5,342 bases of DNA, taken from positions 1 to 5,342 of the forward strand of contig JAHEEB010000371.1 of assembly GCA_024640925.1 (NCBI GenBank). The letters run 5' to 3'. The notes under the pieces are model-generated. The model saw only the letters and a list, made by a program, of their open reading frames with translations, searched no databases and was not told where the DNA came from. Positions 1 through 5,342 of the stretch are shown piece after piece; the stretch's first letter is position 1, and each line of letters opens with the position of its first letter. Made by a program: the position numbers and the translations under genes. Origin of the DNA: Bacteroidota bacterium (GTDB lineage: Bacteria > Bacteroidota > Bacteroidia > Bacteroidales > UBA10428).

Positions 1-533
1 ATCCGCTCAAAATTGTGGCATGGGGAGGTTCTGCCGGAGGACATCTTTCCGCTTTGTTAGGAACTTCTGGCGATATCAAGGAACTTGAAGACTTGACTTT
101 AGGAAACTCTGAACAATCAAGTCGTGTACAGGCAGTAGTTGATTGGTTTGGGCCGACCAATTTTCTGAAAATGGATGAACAATTAAACGAAAGCGGAGTT
201 GAAAAACCACAACGTCATTCTGTTCCTGATTCCCCCGAATCAGAACTTCTGGGCAAAAACCTGGAAGAGGTACCTCAGCTGGTTCATGAATCAGACCCGG
301 GAACCTGGGTTTCGTCTGACGACCCTCCATTCTTTATACAACATGGATTAGAAGATAACCTGGTTCCCTACCAGGGTTCTGTTATACTTGCCCGTAAACT
401 GGGAAAAGAACTGGGATATAAAAAAGTATCACTGGAACTGTTTCCAGCTACCCGACATGGCGGCGAGGCTTTTAATACACAAGAAAACGTTAATAAAGTA
501 TTTTCTTTTCTGGATAAATACCTTAAGGAATAG
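1..533 (+). CDS. Alpha/beta-hydrolase esterase, BD-FAE / acetyl-xylan-esterase-like, C-terminal part
   Basis: This is the 3' part of a serine esterase gene. The reading frame is open to the left edge (codons from base 3 read P-L-K-I-V-A-W-G-G-S-A-G-G-H), so the GTG at 15 is an internal valine and the true start lies outside the window. The nucleophile elbow G-G-S-A-G-G puts the catalytic serine at codon 30-32. The acid is the aspartate of G-L-E-D-N-L-V-P (codon 354-356) and the base is the histidine of T-R-H-G-G (codon 456-458), so the triad is complete. The stretches V-V-D-W-F-G-P-T and D-P-P-F-F-I-Q-H-G are characteristic of the BD-FAE group, whose members remove acetyl or feruloyl groups from xylan-type polysaccharides. 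About half of a typical 270-320 residue protein is visible, so a signal peptide cannot be judged. The exact substrate is inference; a general carboxylesterase is possible. Confidence 0.88.
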   Translation, partial: PLKIVAWGGSAGGHLSALLGTSGDIKELEDLTLGNSEQSSRVQAVVDWFGPTNFLKMDEQLNESGVEKPQRHSVPDSPESELLGKNLEEVPQLVHESDPGTWVSSDDPPFFIQHGLEDNLVPYQGSVILARKLGKELGYKKVSLELFPATRHGGEAFNTQENVNKVFSFLDKYLKE

Positions 534-820
534 TTTTTTCACTAGCTCCGTCTTTTGTTTATAAGCTCGTTAATATTGCGGAGCATTGCTATATTTGGGA
601 TGAGACTTAAGGAGAACTTATAGAAAGAAACCCGAAGATTGTCATTAAATCTGAAGATTTGTATGCATCGAATTCGCTATTGAGCAATTTTGGTTTATTG
701 GTTTAAAAGGTTATAGAAAATTCGTTATTTTAGCTTCAAACAATAGCACTTTTGAAAACACTGAATCCGATGAATACATTTACATTAAACTTAACACAAT
801 CTAATAATGAGGAAAACTCT
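534..820. other. Intergenic region, no confident gene
   Basis: This is the unique part of the 385-bp gap between the esterase and the next gene; a heptamer array fills the rest. No start-to-stop frame of useful length is visible on either strand. One inverted repeat, GCTCCG (545-550) with CGGAGC (579-584), could form a 6-bp stem around a 28-nt loop, but no T-tract follows it, so it is not a convincing terminator for the esterase. A stop-to-stop frame at 611-703 reads like protein but has no start. An ATG at 807 opens a nine-codon frame (M-R-K-T-L-F-T-I-H) that ends with a TGA inside the heptamer array. Confidence 0.6.
590..597 (+). promoter_or_regulatory. Weak -7-like box (TATATTTG)
   Basis: TATATTTG matches the Bacteroidota -7 consensus TAnnTTTG exactly. 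However, no TTTG-like -33 element lies about 19-21 bp upstream; the nearest TTTG, at 554-557, is 32 bp away. If used, it would give the 919 gene a leader of roughly 315 nt containing the whole heptamer array. It may be a chance match in AT-rich DNA. Confidence 0.2.
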
Positions 821-918
821 ATTCACTATTCACTGATCACTATTCACTGATCACTAATCACTGATCACTAATCACTGATCACTATTCACTGATCACTAAT
901 CACTAATCACTAATAACT
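821..918. repeat. Heptamer tandem array 1, 14 units of (A/G)(A/T)TCACT
   Basis: There are fourteen consecutive 7-bp units: ATTCACT, GATCACT or AATCACT, with a final AATAACT. From 828 to 897 they alternate as five 14-bp dimers of A(A/T)TCACT followed by GATCACT, so GATC recurs at exactly 14-bp spacing (835, 849, 863, 877, 891), each inside a TGATCA palindrome. The array puts stop codons into the reading frames (CTGATC gives TGA, CTAATC gives TAA), so it is not coding. It ends at 918, directly against the ATG at 919. A shorter array of the same heptamer lies at 2496-2537. Such units are likely dispersed intergenic repeats in this genome, though that cannot be checked from one window. Confidence 0.97.
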
Positions 919-1134
919 ATGTACTACAGGGTGAAAAAATATAATCCGGACAATCCAACCATGTTTGTCTTAGATAAAGATGAAAATTTGGAGGATCTGA
1001 TTTCAAGGATAAATATTGATTGTGCAGGATTGGGGCCTAAAAGATTTACTAATTCAAGGTTCATTCAAAGTCAGCAAATAATATGTGTTTCACTGGGCAG
1101 TATTTTTAAAGACTCAGATATAATTGAAGAATAA
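919..1134 (+). CDS. Hypothetical small protein, 71 aa
   Basis: I do not recognise this protein. It has no signal peptide or membrane segment, so it is probably cytosolic. It is mixed charged/hydrophobic, opening M-Y-Y-R-V-K-K-Y, with an acidic patch D-K-D-E-N-L-E-D-L around residues 19-27, two cysteines (35 and 56) and an acidic C-terminus. An in-frame TAA at 904-906 within the heptamer array limits the start to the ATG at 919 or the internal ATG at 961 (residue 15). I chose 919 because the preceding residues read like ordinary protein; neither start has a Shine-Dalgarno sequence. It ends 11 bp before the next gene, on the same strand, so the two are probably co-transcribed. The short length and lack of a known family leave some chance that it is a fragment or spurious. 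Confidence 0.6.
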   Translation: MYYRVKKYNPDNPTMFVLDKDENLEDLISRINIDCAGLGPKRFTNSRFIQSQQIICVSLGSIFKDSDIIEE

Positions 1135-1145
1135 AACGATACAAA

Positions 1146-2489
1146 ATGAGAAGACTATTTTACTTTGTAATTATTTGTCTGTTTATTAATTCCATAAATG
1201 CACAAACAACATTAAAAAGATATAAAAGTTTGACAAAAGGAATTGTAGATACCAACCTGGTATTGATAAATGTTGCTTCGGCTACCATTTCTCCAGCGTT
1301 AATCACCCCTTCCTTTAAAACAATATATGATTTAACAGCAGAGGGTCAAGCTGCTGTACTTTCGGAAAAAACAAATGATCAGATAACCGAATTGCTCAAT
1401 AAAAAATTTCTGAATGACCAGCATACGAATGAGGATTTAATTGATTTAACTAACCGGAATATTCGTATTACCTTCTCAATTAACCGCAAAGTTGACTACA
1501 GCAAAAAAAACTTTAATGCCTACGACAGAATTGAAAACTTGAATTATAGTTATGAAATATCGGATACACTGAATTCGGATGTTAAATTCACGAACTGGAA
1601 TAAATATACCACAGAATATGGTACACTTGATATTGGTTCGCTGGAATATAATCAAACCTTTTCTGCAAACTTGGATGTGACCGGAAAGCTTGGTGCAAGT
1701 AAAAGTGTTAACGAATTGAAAAAAACTGATGAAAATAATTCCATTGAGAAATCTTCCACTCTGGGGCCTGAATTGTCGGCAAATGCCAATGCAGGATATA
1801 GCCGTTCGAAAAAGGAGAACCAATCGATTAAAAACAGGTTTATTCAATTAACAGGAGAATTTTCCGAAAAGAAATTTAGTATTTATCAGCAGGGAACAAG
1901 AGAAACCGAATTAGCCGGAAATGTAAGCATTGACCTGACTATTTCTCTTCCGAAAGATGAAAGGTTGATAACTACTTTCATTGGTTTAAATGACGAAAAC
2001 AACTTGCATAATCCGCCAGACAAGATAAAAATAGATATTAACCGGTATTATATTCCCGATTTGGATAATTTGGAAAATGGAGTAACAGGAGTTTTAAACT
2101 ATAATTATGTAGTAAGGCATATCCATAAAAATGCCAAAACCTTTGCCGAATTTGATGATAAAATCTGTTTTATAACTGGTGATAAAACTTCTGAAGTGAC
2201 GTTAATTGAGAAAAAAGATCTGATTGTTCCATTGTTTTATATAGATATTTACGTAGATAATTCTTATAGAAGTTTAACCTTTGATGATGGTATAGTAATC
2301 CAGTTTTTAACCTATGGAGAAGCTTTAGAATTTAAAGCTTGGTTAAAAAGTGAGCTGCCAAAACTTCAAGCAAACACTGATCTTGTAATTTCAGGAAAGA
2401 AAATTGTGTTTGAAAATTTTAAATGTTCCGATTCGAAGGTAAAAAGTAATTTAAAAAATATGAATATTGACGAAATAGGATTGGACTAG
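1146..2489 (+). CDS. Secreted protein of unknown function, 447 aa
   Basis: I do not recognise a family. Residues 1-19 form a classical signal peptide (M-R-R, then the hydrophobic L-F-Y-F-V-I-I-C-L-F-I, then N-S-I-N-A) with likely cleavage before Q20. The cysteine at 11 does not fit a lipobox because isoleucine precedes it. The mature part is polar and rich in Asn, Lys, Asp, Ser and Thr, with no further membrane helix, so it should be periplasmic, surface-associated or secreted. Residues 168-187 and 208-222 alternate small/hydrophobic with polar residues, like amphipathic beta-strands, around a charged linker at 188-204. Residues 355-425 suggest beta-strands, then a helix near 391-405. Two mature cysteines (341, 427) could form a disulfide. 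I see no obvious type IX secretion C-terminal domain. No Shine-Dalgarno precedes the ATG, only an A-rich stretch. The 71-aa gene ends 11 bp upstream and a heptamer array begins just after the stop. Confidence 0.87.
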   Translation: MRRLFYFVIICLFINSINAQTTLKRYKSLTKGIVDTNLVLINVASATISPALITPSFKTIYDLTAEGQAAVLSEKTNDQITELLNKKFLNDQHTNEDLIDLTNRNIRITFSINRKVDYSKKNFNAYDRIENLNYSYEISDTLNSDVKFTNWNKYTTEYGTLDIGSLEYNQTFSANLDVTGKLGASKSVNELKKTDENNSIEKSSTLGPELSANANAGYSRSKKENQSIKNRFIQLTGEFSEKKFSIYQQGTRETELAGNVSIDLTISLPKDERLITTFIGLNDENNLHNPPDKIKIDINRYYIPDLDNLENGVTGVLNYNYVVRHIHKNAKTFAEFDDKICFITGDKTSEVTLIEKKDLIVPLFYIDIYVDNSYRSLTFDDGIVIQFLTYGEALEFKAWLKSELPKLQANTDLVISGKKIVFENFKCSDSKVKSNLKNMNIDEIGLD

Positions 2490-2495
2490 GCCACC

Positions 2496-2537
2496 GATCA
2501 CCGATCACTGATCACTGATCACAGATCACCAATCACT
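2496..2537. repeat. Heptamer tandem array 2, six units of (A/G)ATCAC(T/C/A)
   Basis: Six clear 7-bp units run GATCACC, GATCACT, GATCACT, GATCACA, GATCACC, AATCACT. A partial CACC precedes them, and two degenerate units (TTTTACT, TTATACT, to 2551) follow. GATC occurs every 7 bp (2496, 2503, 2510, 2517, 2524). It has the same unit and orientation as the array at 821-918, but with more C variants. It begins 6 bp after the stop codon of the secreted-protein gene and fades into the T-rich upstream part of the probable promoter of the penicillin-binding protein gene. Confidence 0.93.
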
Positions 2538-2550
2538 TTTTACTTTATAC

Positions 2551-2581
2551 TTTTTTTACAAAAAAACATTGCTTACTTTTG
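2551..2581 (+). promoter_or_regulatory. Probable Bacteroidota-type promoter for the class A PBP gene
   Basis: The -7 element TACTTTTG at 2574-2581 fits TAnnTTTG exactly. A T-run at 2551-2557 supplies a one-mismatch -33 element (TTTT for TTTG at 2551-2554) with 19-bp spacing, the usual distance. Transcription would start near 2586-2590, giving a leader of about 25 nt before the ATG at 2613. It is the only good promoter match in the 123-bp gap, which suggests the gene is transcribed separately from the upstream pair. Assignment is by consensus only. Confidence 0.5.
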
Positions 2582-2612
2582 ACCCCCGTTATTTTGGAAA
2601 TAAAGCAATTCA

Positions 2613-4934
2613 ATGTACTTCATCAGTAACGTCTGTTCTTTTTGCAAAAAATACTGGCAAAAGTATCGCAGTTTAAAGCAGACCATAAAACAGAAACCTT
2701 TATATATAAGGTCGCTCTTTCTCTTTGCAAGAATCTGCTTCTGGAGCATTGTGTATATCACAGTTCTCGACAATAATTTTTTATGGCTTTTCGGGAAATC
2801 GCCTTGTATTAACGAACTTAATAATCCACAGTTGGAAATTGCTTCGGAATTATATTCTTCCGACAGCGTTCTCATAGGAAGGTATTTTGATAAAGATCGT
2901 ACACCTGTTACCTACAGTCAAATATCTCCTTTACTCATTAAGATTCTTGTAGCTACCGAAGATCAACGTTTTTATAAGCACTCAGGGGTTGATTTGCGTT
3001 CCACCGTTTCCATTTTCGTTTACATGGCACAGGGTAAAAAACGAGGAGGGAGCACCATAACACAACAGTTGGTTAAAAATCTGTTTAAAACACGATCAAA
3101 TTATTCACGCGGGCTATTGGGGCACATTCCCTTTATACGCACCATTATATATAAGACAAAGGAATGGATCAGTGCTTTCAAAATAGAGATGTTCTATACC
3201 AAAGAGGATATACTTGAAATGTACCTCAATACAGTCGATTTCGGAAGCAATTGCTTTGGTATTCATACTGCAGCTAAGGTGTTTTTCAATACTACTCCTG
3301 ACAAACTAACTGTAACTCAGTGTGCAACTTTAGTAGGAATGCTAAAAGCGCCAACCCAATATAGTCCAGTTCATAACCCGAAGAACTCCCTGATGCGGCG
3401 AAATGTGGTGCTCGGTCAATCGTTTAAACAAAGAATAATAGACTCTATTGAATTCGATTCGTTGAGAAAGCAACCACTTGGATTGAATACAAATTTCAAT
3501 GAAGATGAAAGCAATACTGGGTATTTCAGTAATATGGTTGCTCAGTATTTAAAATTGTGGCTTAGAGAAAATAACTACGATTTGTATACCGATGGACTTA
3601 AAATTTATACCACTATTGACTCTGAATTGCAGCATTATGCCGAAGATGCTACTACCGAACAAATGAAAATACTCCAAAAGAGTTTCGATAATTATATTGG
3701 AAAAAATGATCCCTGGCAGGACCAAAAGGGTAAACCTATTCCAGGTTTTATTAACCAGCTTGTGGAACAGGAACCATATTATAAAAAACTGGCAGAAAGA
3801 TTCAACAACAATCAGGACTCCATAGACTATTACCTGAATCTAAAACACCGTATGAAAGTTTTCACATGGAAAGGTGATAAAGACACTACTTTTAGTCACC
3901 TCGATTCCTTAAGGTATTTCAATAGTTTTCTTCACAGTTCCTTTGTATCAATGGATCCATACACCGGGCATGTTTTAACCTGGATTGGAGATATCAATTA
4001 TGATTACTTTAAATACGACCATGTAAAGCAATCGAAGCGACAGCCAGGTTCTACCTTTAAAACCTTTGTCTATACAGCTGCCATTGATAATGGTTATGCT
4101 CCATGCGATCAGATGATTGATTCACCGGTTACAATTAAGTATACCGAAAACGGTGAAGAAAAAATATGGTCTCCTCAGAATGTTACCTGGGTGTTTACGG
4201 GAGATACTGTAAGTTTGAAATATGCTTATGCCGTTTCTATAAATTCCGTAGCTGTGCAGCTTACAAAAAAAATAGGCTGGAAAAAGGTAATAGAGTATGC
4301 AAAAAAAATGGGAATTACTTCTAAGTTAGCCGAAGTGCCGTCTGTAGCTATAGGATCGAGCGATGTGTCGCTTCTCGAACTGGTCAACGCCTATTCCCCC
4401 ATTATTAATGGTGGATATAAGGTAGAACCGCTAATTGTAACCCGCATTTATGATAAAAACGGAAAACTAATTAAAGAGTTCCATGTACAAAAAACAAGGG
4501 TAATAAGCGAAGAGACAGCCTGGCTAATGGTGCAAATGTTGCGTGGAGGACTATCAGAGCCGCATGCAACTACACAGGCACTCTTTGCTTACGATCTTTT
4601 CAGATCTAAAATAGAATACGGGGGCAAAACCGGAACTTCACAGAATAATTCCGATGGGTGGTTTGTGGGAGTAAGTCCTAAAATAATAGGTGGAGCCTGG
4701 GTTGGGGGAGAATACAGGAGTGTACATTTCCATTCAGGCTCGCAGGGCGAAGGATGCCATACGGCCTTACCCATTTTTGGACGCTTTATGGAAAAAGTAG
4801 TAAGAGATAAAAAATTCGATTACTTGAAAGTTGCTTTCAGTAAACCTTCAAAAAAAATTAATAAACCATATTCATGTCATACAGTACTTCCAAAAGATAC
4901 GCTGACAATCGATTCATCGCTGGTTGAGTATTAA
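2613..4934 (+). CDS. Bifunctional class A penicillin-binding protein (PBP1A-like)
   Basis: This 773-residue enzyme polymerises glycan strands from lipid II and cross-links the stem peptides during peptidoglycan synthesis. It is anchored in the inner membrane by one helix at about residues 35-60, after a basic cytoplasmic tail. The GT51 transglycosylase domain (about 95-265) shows T-E-D-Q-R-F with catalytic E116, H-S-G-V-D (123-127), G-G-S-T-I-T-Q-Q (145-152) and the E192 / K-E-D-I-L-E-M-Y-L-N region. The transpeptidase domain (about 440-735) has S480-x-x-K483 (active-site serine), S542-I-N544 and K672-T-G-T, so both activities should be intact. The length is normal for the family. The insert G-L-L-G-H-I-P after the Q-Q motif and the linker R-M-K-V-F-T-W-K-G resemble a PBP1A paralogue common in Bacteroidota. 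It is mrcA/ponA-like, but which paralogue is uncertain, so no symbol is given. The start at 2613 suits the membrane topology and lies about 25 nt below the probable promoter; no Shine-Dalgarno is evident. No cell-wall partner gene is visible nearby. Confidence 0.97.
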   Translation: MYFISNVCSFCKKYWQKYRSLKQTIKQKPLYIRSLFLFARICFWSIVYITVLDNNFLWLFGKSPCINELNNPQLEIASELYSSDSVLIGRYFDKDRTPVTYSQISPLLIKILVATEDQRFYKHSGVDLRSTVSIFVYMAQGKKRGGSTITQQLVKNLFKTRSNYSRGLLGHIPFIRTIIYKTKEWISAFKIEMFYTKEDILEMYLNTVDFGSNCFGIHTAAKVFFNTTPDKLTVTQCATLVGMLKAPTQYSPVHNPKNSLMRRNVVLGQSFKQRIIDSIEFDSLRKQPLGLNTNFNEDESNTGYFSNMVAQYLKLWLRENNYDLYTDGLKIYTTIDSELQHYAEDATTEQMKILQKSFDNYIGKNDPWQDQKGKPIPGFINQLVEQEPYYKKLAERFNNNQDSIDYYLNLKHRMKVFTWKGDKDTTFSHLDSLRYFNSFLHSSFVSMDPYTGHVLTWIGDINYDYFKYDHVKQSKRQPGSTFKTFVYTAAIDNGYAPCDQMIDSPVTIKYTENGEEKIWSPQNVTWVFTGDTVSLKYAYAVSINSVAVQLTKKIGWKKVIEYAKKMGITSKLAEVPSVAIGSSDVSLLELVNAYSPIINGGYKVEPLIVTRIYDKNGKLIKEFHVQKTRVISEETAWLMVQMLRGGLSEPHATTQALFAYDLFRSKIEYGGKTGTSQNNSDGWFVGVSPKIIGGAWVGGEYRSVHFHSGSQGEGCHTALPIFGRFMEKVVRDKKFDYLKVAFSKPSKKINKPYSCHTVLPKDTLTIDSSLVEY

Positions 4935-4973
4935 TTTTTATGTTTTGCAAATTGGATAATCAGAAACATAGGG

Positions 4974-5019
4974 CCGTGTAATTTTCAAAGAATGGTATCA
5001 CCAGCCTAAATTATTATGT
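4974..5019. repeat. Imperfect direct repeat, copy 1 (46 bp)
   Basis: It begins CCGTGTAATTTTCAAAGAAT and ends CCTAAATTATTATGT. Aligned by eye to the copy at 5283-5341 it has three mismatches in 46 positions and lacks 13 bases (GCAATAAAGAATA) present there. Its last bases overlap the left arm of the first palindrome, so the repeat and the palindrome appear to belong to one element. Confidence 0.9.
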
Positions 5020-5033
5020 GCCTAAAAGCACAT
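5016..5033. repeat. Palindrome 1, GTGCC type, degenerate
   Basis: ATGTGC (5016-5021) pairs with GCACAT (5028-5033) around a 6-nt loop, CTAAAA. Compared with palindrome 2, a single G-to-A change appears to shorten the inner stem. No T-run follows, so it is not a typical intrinsic terminator. Confidence 0.8.
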
Positions 5034-5065
5034 TTGTTAATGGGAATTTATTCTATAAATATTTC

Positions 5066-5079
5066 GTGCCTAAAGGCAC
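5066..5079. repeat. Palindrome 2, GTGCCTAAAGGCAC
   Basis: GTGCCT pairs with AGGCAC across two bases, giving a 6-bp GC-rich stem. It lies 32 bp after palindrome 1, in the same orientation, and shares its core. Confidence 0.85.
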
Positions 5080-5114
5080 ATATGCTTACCGTTCAAATGA
5101 GATCGAACAGGGCT

Positions 5115-5132
5115 TTGTCCCTTTAGGGACAA
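5115..5132. repeat. Palindrome 3, TTGTCCCTTTAGGGACAA
   Basis: This is a perfect inverted repeat with 8-bp arms and a 2-nt centre (TT). It is followed by ATATATTTATAGC and an A-rich stretch leading to palindrome 4. The core is the same as in palindrome 4 but differs from palindromes 1 and 2 (GTCCC in place of GTGCC). Confidence 0.93.
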
Positions 5133-5164
5133 TATATTTATAGCAAAAATCAACAAGAAAAAAA

Positions 5165-5182
5165 ATGTCCCTTTAGGGACAT
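5165..5182. repeat. Palindrome 4, ATGTCCCTTTAGGGACAT
   Basis: This is a perfect inverted repeat with 8-bp arms and a TT centre, 32 bp after palindrome 3. The same 32-bp gap separates palindromes 1 and 2. The identical 16-bp core (TGTCCCTTTAGGGACA) shows that 3 and 4 are copies of one unit. Confidence 0.93.
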
Positions 5183-5282
5183 AATCATTGAGGCACACAA
5201 AAAATTGAAGCGGTTCAAGATCTTCGAATACCGATGAACCCTTTATTGGATAAACCGAGATTGAGTGTATGTTCAAAACCAC

Positions 5283-5341
5283 CCGTGTAATTTTCAAAGA
5301 ATGATATCAGCAGGCAATAAAGAATACCTAAATTATAATGT
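5283..5341. repeat. Imperfect direct repeat, copy 2 (59 bp), ending at the window edge
   Basis: It matches the copy at 4974-5019 with three mismatches but contains 13 extra bases (GCAATAAAGAATA, at 5314-5326). It ends in AATTATAATGT one base before the window closes. In copy 1 a GTGCC palindrome follows at this point, so another palindrome block may continue beyond the right edge. Confidence 0.88.
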
Positions 5342-5342
5342 A

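Larger units (their letters stand above)
4935..5342. other. Gene-free region with composite palindromic repeats
   Basis: No credible gene is visible on either strand. A minus-strand open frame at 5070-5297 runs straight through three of the palindromes, so I treat it as spurious. The region holds two GTGCC-type and two GTCCC-type palindromes within about 170 bp, between two imperfect copies of a direct repeat. An inverted repeat TATGTTT (4939-4945) / AAACATA (4964-4970) follows the PBP stop; its stem is AT-rich with an 18-nt loop and no T-tract, so it is a poor terminator candidate. A further loose inverted repeat, GGTTCA (5212-5217) / TGAACC (5235-5240), surrounds AAGATCTT. The arrangement resembles REP/BIME-like intergenic elements. 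Confidence 0.7.

Noticed and set aside
76..330. Minus-strand open frame, 84 codons
   Set aside because: It lies wholly inside the esterase gene on the opposite strand and has no recognisable protein features; it is a shadow frame.
545..584. Terminator hairpin of the esterase gene (GCTCCG / CGGAGC)
   Set aside because: The loop is 28 nt and no T-run follows; a chance 6-bp inverted repeat is as likely.
611..703. Stop-to-stop frame with protein-like content (N-P-K-I-V-I-K-S-E-D-L)
   Set aside because: Only 31 codons, with no start and no recognisable relative; it may be a gene remnant, but the evidence is too thin to list it.
747..754. Promoter box CACTTTTG upstream of the 919 gene
   Set aside because: It has one mismatch to TAnnTTTG and no -33 element at 19-21 bp.
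821..918. CRISPR array
   Set aside because: The units are 7 bp, directly adjacent, with no unique spacers and no cas genes, so this is a tandem repeat and not CRISPR.
1476..1847. Minus-strand open frame, 123 codons
   Set aside because: It lies within the secreted-protein gene. Its Phe/Ile-rich composition is what reverse reading of Lys/Asn-rich coding DNA gives, so it is not a credible gene.
2573..2875. Minus-strand open frame, 100 codons
   Set aside because: It overlaps the well-supported PBP start and its probable promoter, and shows no domain or signal.
4589..4774. Minus-strand open frame, 61 codons
   Set aside because: It is a shadow of the conserved K-T-G region of the PBP gene.
4939..4970. 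Intrinsic terminator of the PBP gene (TATGTTT / AAACATA stem)
   Set aside because: The stem is AT-rich with an 18-nt loop and no following T-tract, so it would be weak at best.
5070..5297. Minus-strand open frame, 75 codons
   Set aside because: It reads through three palindromes and part of the direct repeat. Such frames are a known by-product of repeat elements.

Overview
The window looks like chromosomal DNA from a member of the Bacteroidota, probably an environmental or marine-type lineage. This is inferred from several things. The DNA is AT-rich. There is a TAnnTTTG-type -7 promoter element, and start codons lack clear Shine-Dalgarno sequences. One gene has a Bacteroidota-style signal peptide ending in ...NAQ. 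The class A penicillin-binding protein has the motif wording typical of Bacteroidota paralogues. The intergenic regions carry heptamer arrays and GTGCC/GTCCC palindromes. The exact genus cannot be read from this sequence. All convincing genes are on the + strand.

Layout: (1) 1-533 is the 3' part of an alpha/beta-hydrolase esterase gene of the BD-FAE / acetyl-xylan-esterase-like type, cut by the left edge; its Ser-Asp-His triad is visible. (2) 534-820 is non-coding, with no confident feature beyond a weak -7-like box. (3) 821-918 is a 14-unit heptamer tandem repeat that ends exactly at a start codon. (4) 919-2489 is a two-gene cassette: an unrecognised 71-residue cytosolic protein, then an unrecognised 447-residue secreted protein 11 bp downstream. 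(5) 2496-2537 is a second, shorter array of the same heptamer, which decays into a T-rich stretch and a probable promoter. (6) 2613-4934 is a complete bifunctional class A penicillin-binding protein (transglycosylase plus transpeptidase) with all key motifs intact. (7) 4935-5342 is gene-free and holds four short palindromes lying between two imperfect copies of a 46/59-bp direct repeat; the second copy ends one base before the right edge.

The genes do not form one obvious pathway. The esterase would act on plant-type polysaccharide esters, and the penicillin-binding protein builds peptidoglycan in the periplasm. The central pair is of unknown function and is bounded on both sides by the same heptamer repeat, which is the most unusual architecture here. 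I see no CRISPR array, tRNA, rRNA, transposase or recognisable defence system. I cannot claim an established new system. The best candidates for follow-up are the repeat-bounded orphan gene pair and the composite palindrome/direct-repeat element at the right end.
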